Assembly: GCA_035560935.1 (NCBI GenBank)
Contig: DATMYQ010000043.1
Coordinates: 1 to 7,495 of the forward strand
From: DATMYQ01 sp035560935
GTDB lineage: Bacteria > Bacillota > Negativicutes > Sporomusales > Sporomusaceae
Reading direction: 5' to 3'
Length of the DNA: 7,495 nt
Of this stretch, positions 6,739 through 7,495 are shown in pieces. The notes under the pieces were generated by a model. That model did not search any database. It was given only the letters and a program-made list of their open reading frames with translations, and had not been told where the DNA came from. Position numbers and translations under genes: made by a program. The stretch's first letter is position 1. Each line of letters opens with the position of its first letter.

Positions 6739-7299
6739 GTTTTATCACATCAGAAACTCGCAGAGTAGTAAAACAATATCCGTCTGGGTAAGCGGCAAAC
6801 GCCGGTTTTATCACATCAGAAACTCGCAGAGTAGTAAAACTTGCTGGAAACCCCTTAGAGCCTTATGAAGTTTTATCACATCAGAAACTCGCAGAGTAGT
6901 AAAACACAAATCGGACGTAAGCTGTGTAGGAAACCGTTTTATCACATCAGAAACTCGCAGAGTAGTAAAACAGGTCTAGGCCTTGGCGGTCAGGCCGCTG
7001 CGTTTTATCACATCAGAAACTCGCAGAGTAGTAAAACTGGATATGGGAGTACCCAATACTGGCCCGGGTTTTATCACATCAGAAACTCGCAGAGTAGTAA
7101 AACCGGGCTCCTTGCGTTATATACGGCCTGTAAGTTTTATCACATCAGAAACTCGCAGAGTAGTAAAACTCAGTGGCCTTACGCGCCGCAACGCTTTAGT
7201 TTTATCACATCAGAAACTCGCAGAGTAGTAAAACATTCGTTGAAGCTTTGCAGCACTGAAGTAGTTTTATCACATCAGAAACTCGCAGAGTAGTAAAAC
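6739..7299 (-). CRISPR. Type II CRISPR array, 9 repeats and 8 spacers
   Basis: Nine repeats of 36 bases, identical by eye, begin GTTTTATCAC and end AGTAGTAAAAC on the + strand. They start at 6739, 6805, 6870, 6936, 7002, 7068, 7134, 7199 and 7264. The eight spacers are 30 or 29 bases long (29 for those at 6841, 7170 and 7235) and unrelated to one another. Repeat length, spacer length and the GTTTTA...TAAAAC ends are typical of type II. The direction is the - strand, so crRNA repeats start GUUUUACUACUCUGCGAG. This follows from the tracrRNA anti-repeat at 7467-7495, whose lower stem, bulge and nexus fit only this orientation. The leader is therefore on the right (7300 side), where the newest spacers are expected. 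No repeat shows terminal decay that would mark an old end. The spacer targets cannot be told by eye. Confidence 0.97.
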
Positions 7300-7367
7300 G
7301 TCAAACGCCAATTATCAAGGATTAGAGGGCATTTCCGCAAATTTCTCATGTGATATTTTCGCATAAC
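7300..7367 (-). promoter_or_regulatory. Putative CRISPR leader and array promoter
   Basis: This is the stretch between the tracrRNA terminator and the first (right-most) repeat. On the - strand TTGCGG (7340-7335) and GATAAT (7316-7311) stand 18 bases apart, a plausible sigma-70-type promoter. It would start transcription near 7304, just before the first repeat. The -35 lies within the degenerate anti-repeat described separately. Confidence 0.45.
7334..7355 (-). repeat. Degenerate second anti-repeat (CRISPR repeat-like element)
   Basis: On the - strand TATCACATGAGAAA then TTTGCGGA matches the complement of the crRNA repeat at 18 of 22 positions. It shares with the tracrRNA anti-repeat a T where the array has C. 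It lacks the lower-stem (UAGUAAAAC) and nexus segments, so it cannot be a complete second tracrRNA. It is a decayed duplicate, a leader element or part of a small regulatory RNA. Confidence 0.6.
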
Positions 7368-7409
7368 AAAAGATTATAGAATCGCAAATATACCATTCTA
7401 TAATCTTTT
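7368..7409. terminator. Perfect 15-bp inverted repeat, tracrRNA terminator
   Basis: AAAAGATTATAGAAT (7368-7382) and ATTCTATAATCTTTT (7395-7409) are exact reverse complements around a 12-base loop. Each strand ends the stem in TTTT, so the hairpin can stop transcription both ways. On the - strand it closes the tracrRNA. Confidence 0.75.
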
Positions 7410-7495
7410 AAGCTTCTATTAAATTTTTCCATCCTTAAAAAGGATGTGATCTCGACATAAAGTCTTGTTTTACTAGATTCTGCAAGTTTCTGATG
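7368..7495 (-). ncRNA. tracrRNA of a type II CRISPR-Cas system (5' end beyond the window)
   Basis: This RNA pairs with the crRNA repeat, allows RNase III processing and loads Cas9. Read on the - strand from 7495, the anti-repeat (7495-7467) starts CATCAGAAACTTGCAG and ends AATCTAGTAAAAC. It matches the complement of the repeat throughout except for one G.U-compatible change and a bulge of AUC opposite C. The nexus follows: AAGACUUUAUGUCG (7466-7453), with a GAC/GUC stem. Then come AGAUCA, a 7-bp hairpin CATCCTT/AAGGATG (7446-7430) and the 15-bp terminator (7409-7368). The recalled S. aureus Cas9 guide has the same bulge (AUC against C), CUCUG/CAGA upper stem and AAGGC-N4-UGCCG nexus. The S. 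thermophilus CRISPR1 tracrRNA reads AAGGCUUCAUGCCGAAAUCA, against AAGACUUUAUGUCGAGAUCA here. The differences in lower stem and nexus keep the pairing. The RNA's 5' end and promoter are outside the window. Confidence 0.9.

Noticed and set aside
6865..7293. Open frame encoding a repetitive protein (FYHIRNSQSSKT units)
   Set aside because: It is an artefact of the CRISPR array: repeat plus spacer is often 66 bases, a multiple of three, so one frame stays open. The frame at 6983-7228 has the same cause.
6739..7299. Type VI (Cas13) array, because the + strand repeat ends in ACTC-GCA-GAGT and AGTAAAAC, like Cas13 handles
   Set aside because: The anti-repeat with nexus and terminator is specific to type II, and the stem is short with a 3-base loop, unlike Cas13a repeats.
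6739..7299. Transcription of the array on the + strand
   Set aside because: The anti-repeat change would then be a C.A mismatch instead of a G.U pair, the bulge would be at the wrong end of the duplex, and the nexus-like sequence would not follow the anti-repeat.
7300..7367. A complete second tracrRNA
   Set aside because: The repeat-like element has no lower stem or nexus after it on the - strand.

Overview
The window has three parts: a five-gene regulator-plus-ABC-exporter operon (+ strand, positions 30-4583), a three-gene lysE-araC-DUF2000 operon (- strand, 4732-6577), and the end of a type II CRISPR-Cas locus (array 6739-7299, tracrRNA 7368-7495 and beyond). The host is most likely a diderm Firmicute. 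Shine-Dalgarno sequences are strong and AG-rich, but the membrane fusion protein carries a TolC-binding RLS motif, which implies an outer membrane. A Negativicutes host (Sporomusa-like) would fit both. This is an inference from gene style, not from a marker gene.

The exporter operon (tetR-hlyD-ATPase-ATPase-permease) has the order of the Escherichia coli cecR-ybhG-ybhF-ybhS-ybhR cluster, with two differences. The fused double ATPase YbhF is here two separate genes overlapping by 4 bases, and only one ABC-2 permease is present. The first ATPase lacks the switch histidine (Pro190), so the ATPase pair is asymmetric. The likely role is drug or xenobiotic efflux under TetR control. A convergent intergenic stretch with one large hairpin separates this operon from the next.

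The second operon is read leftwards and is visibly more AT-rich. It encodes a LysE/RhtB-type amino-acid or small-metabolite exporter, an AraC-family regulator and a DUF2000 protein. A TATAAT box and a clear AAGGAG ribosome site lie before lysE.

The right end is the most interesting. The array has nine identical 36-base repeats and eight spacers of 29-30 bases. At the window edge (7467-7495) is a sequence complementary to the repeat. Read on the - strand it continues into a nexus-like mini-hairpin, a 7-bp hairpin and a perfect 15-bp terminator hairpin, which makes it a tracrRNA cut by the window edge. Its bulge and nexus match the recalled Staphylococcus aureus Cas9 guide RNA almost base for base, and the differences keep the pairing. 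This fixes the array as type II, transcribed on the - strand, and predicts a compact SaCas9/St1Cas9-like effector to the right of the window. Between tracrRNA and array lies a second, degenerate anti-repeat of unknown purpose. No cas gene is inside the window.
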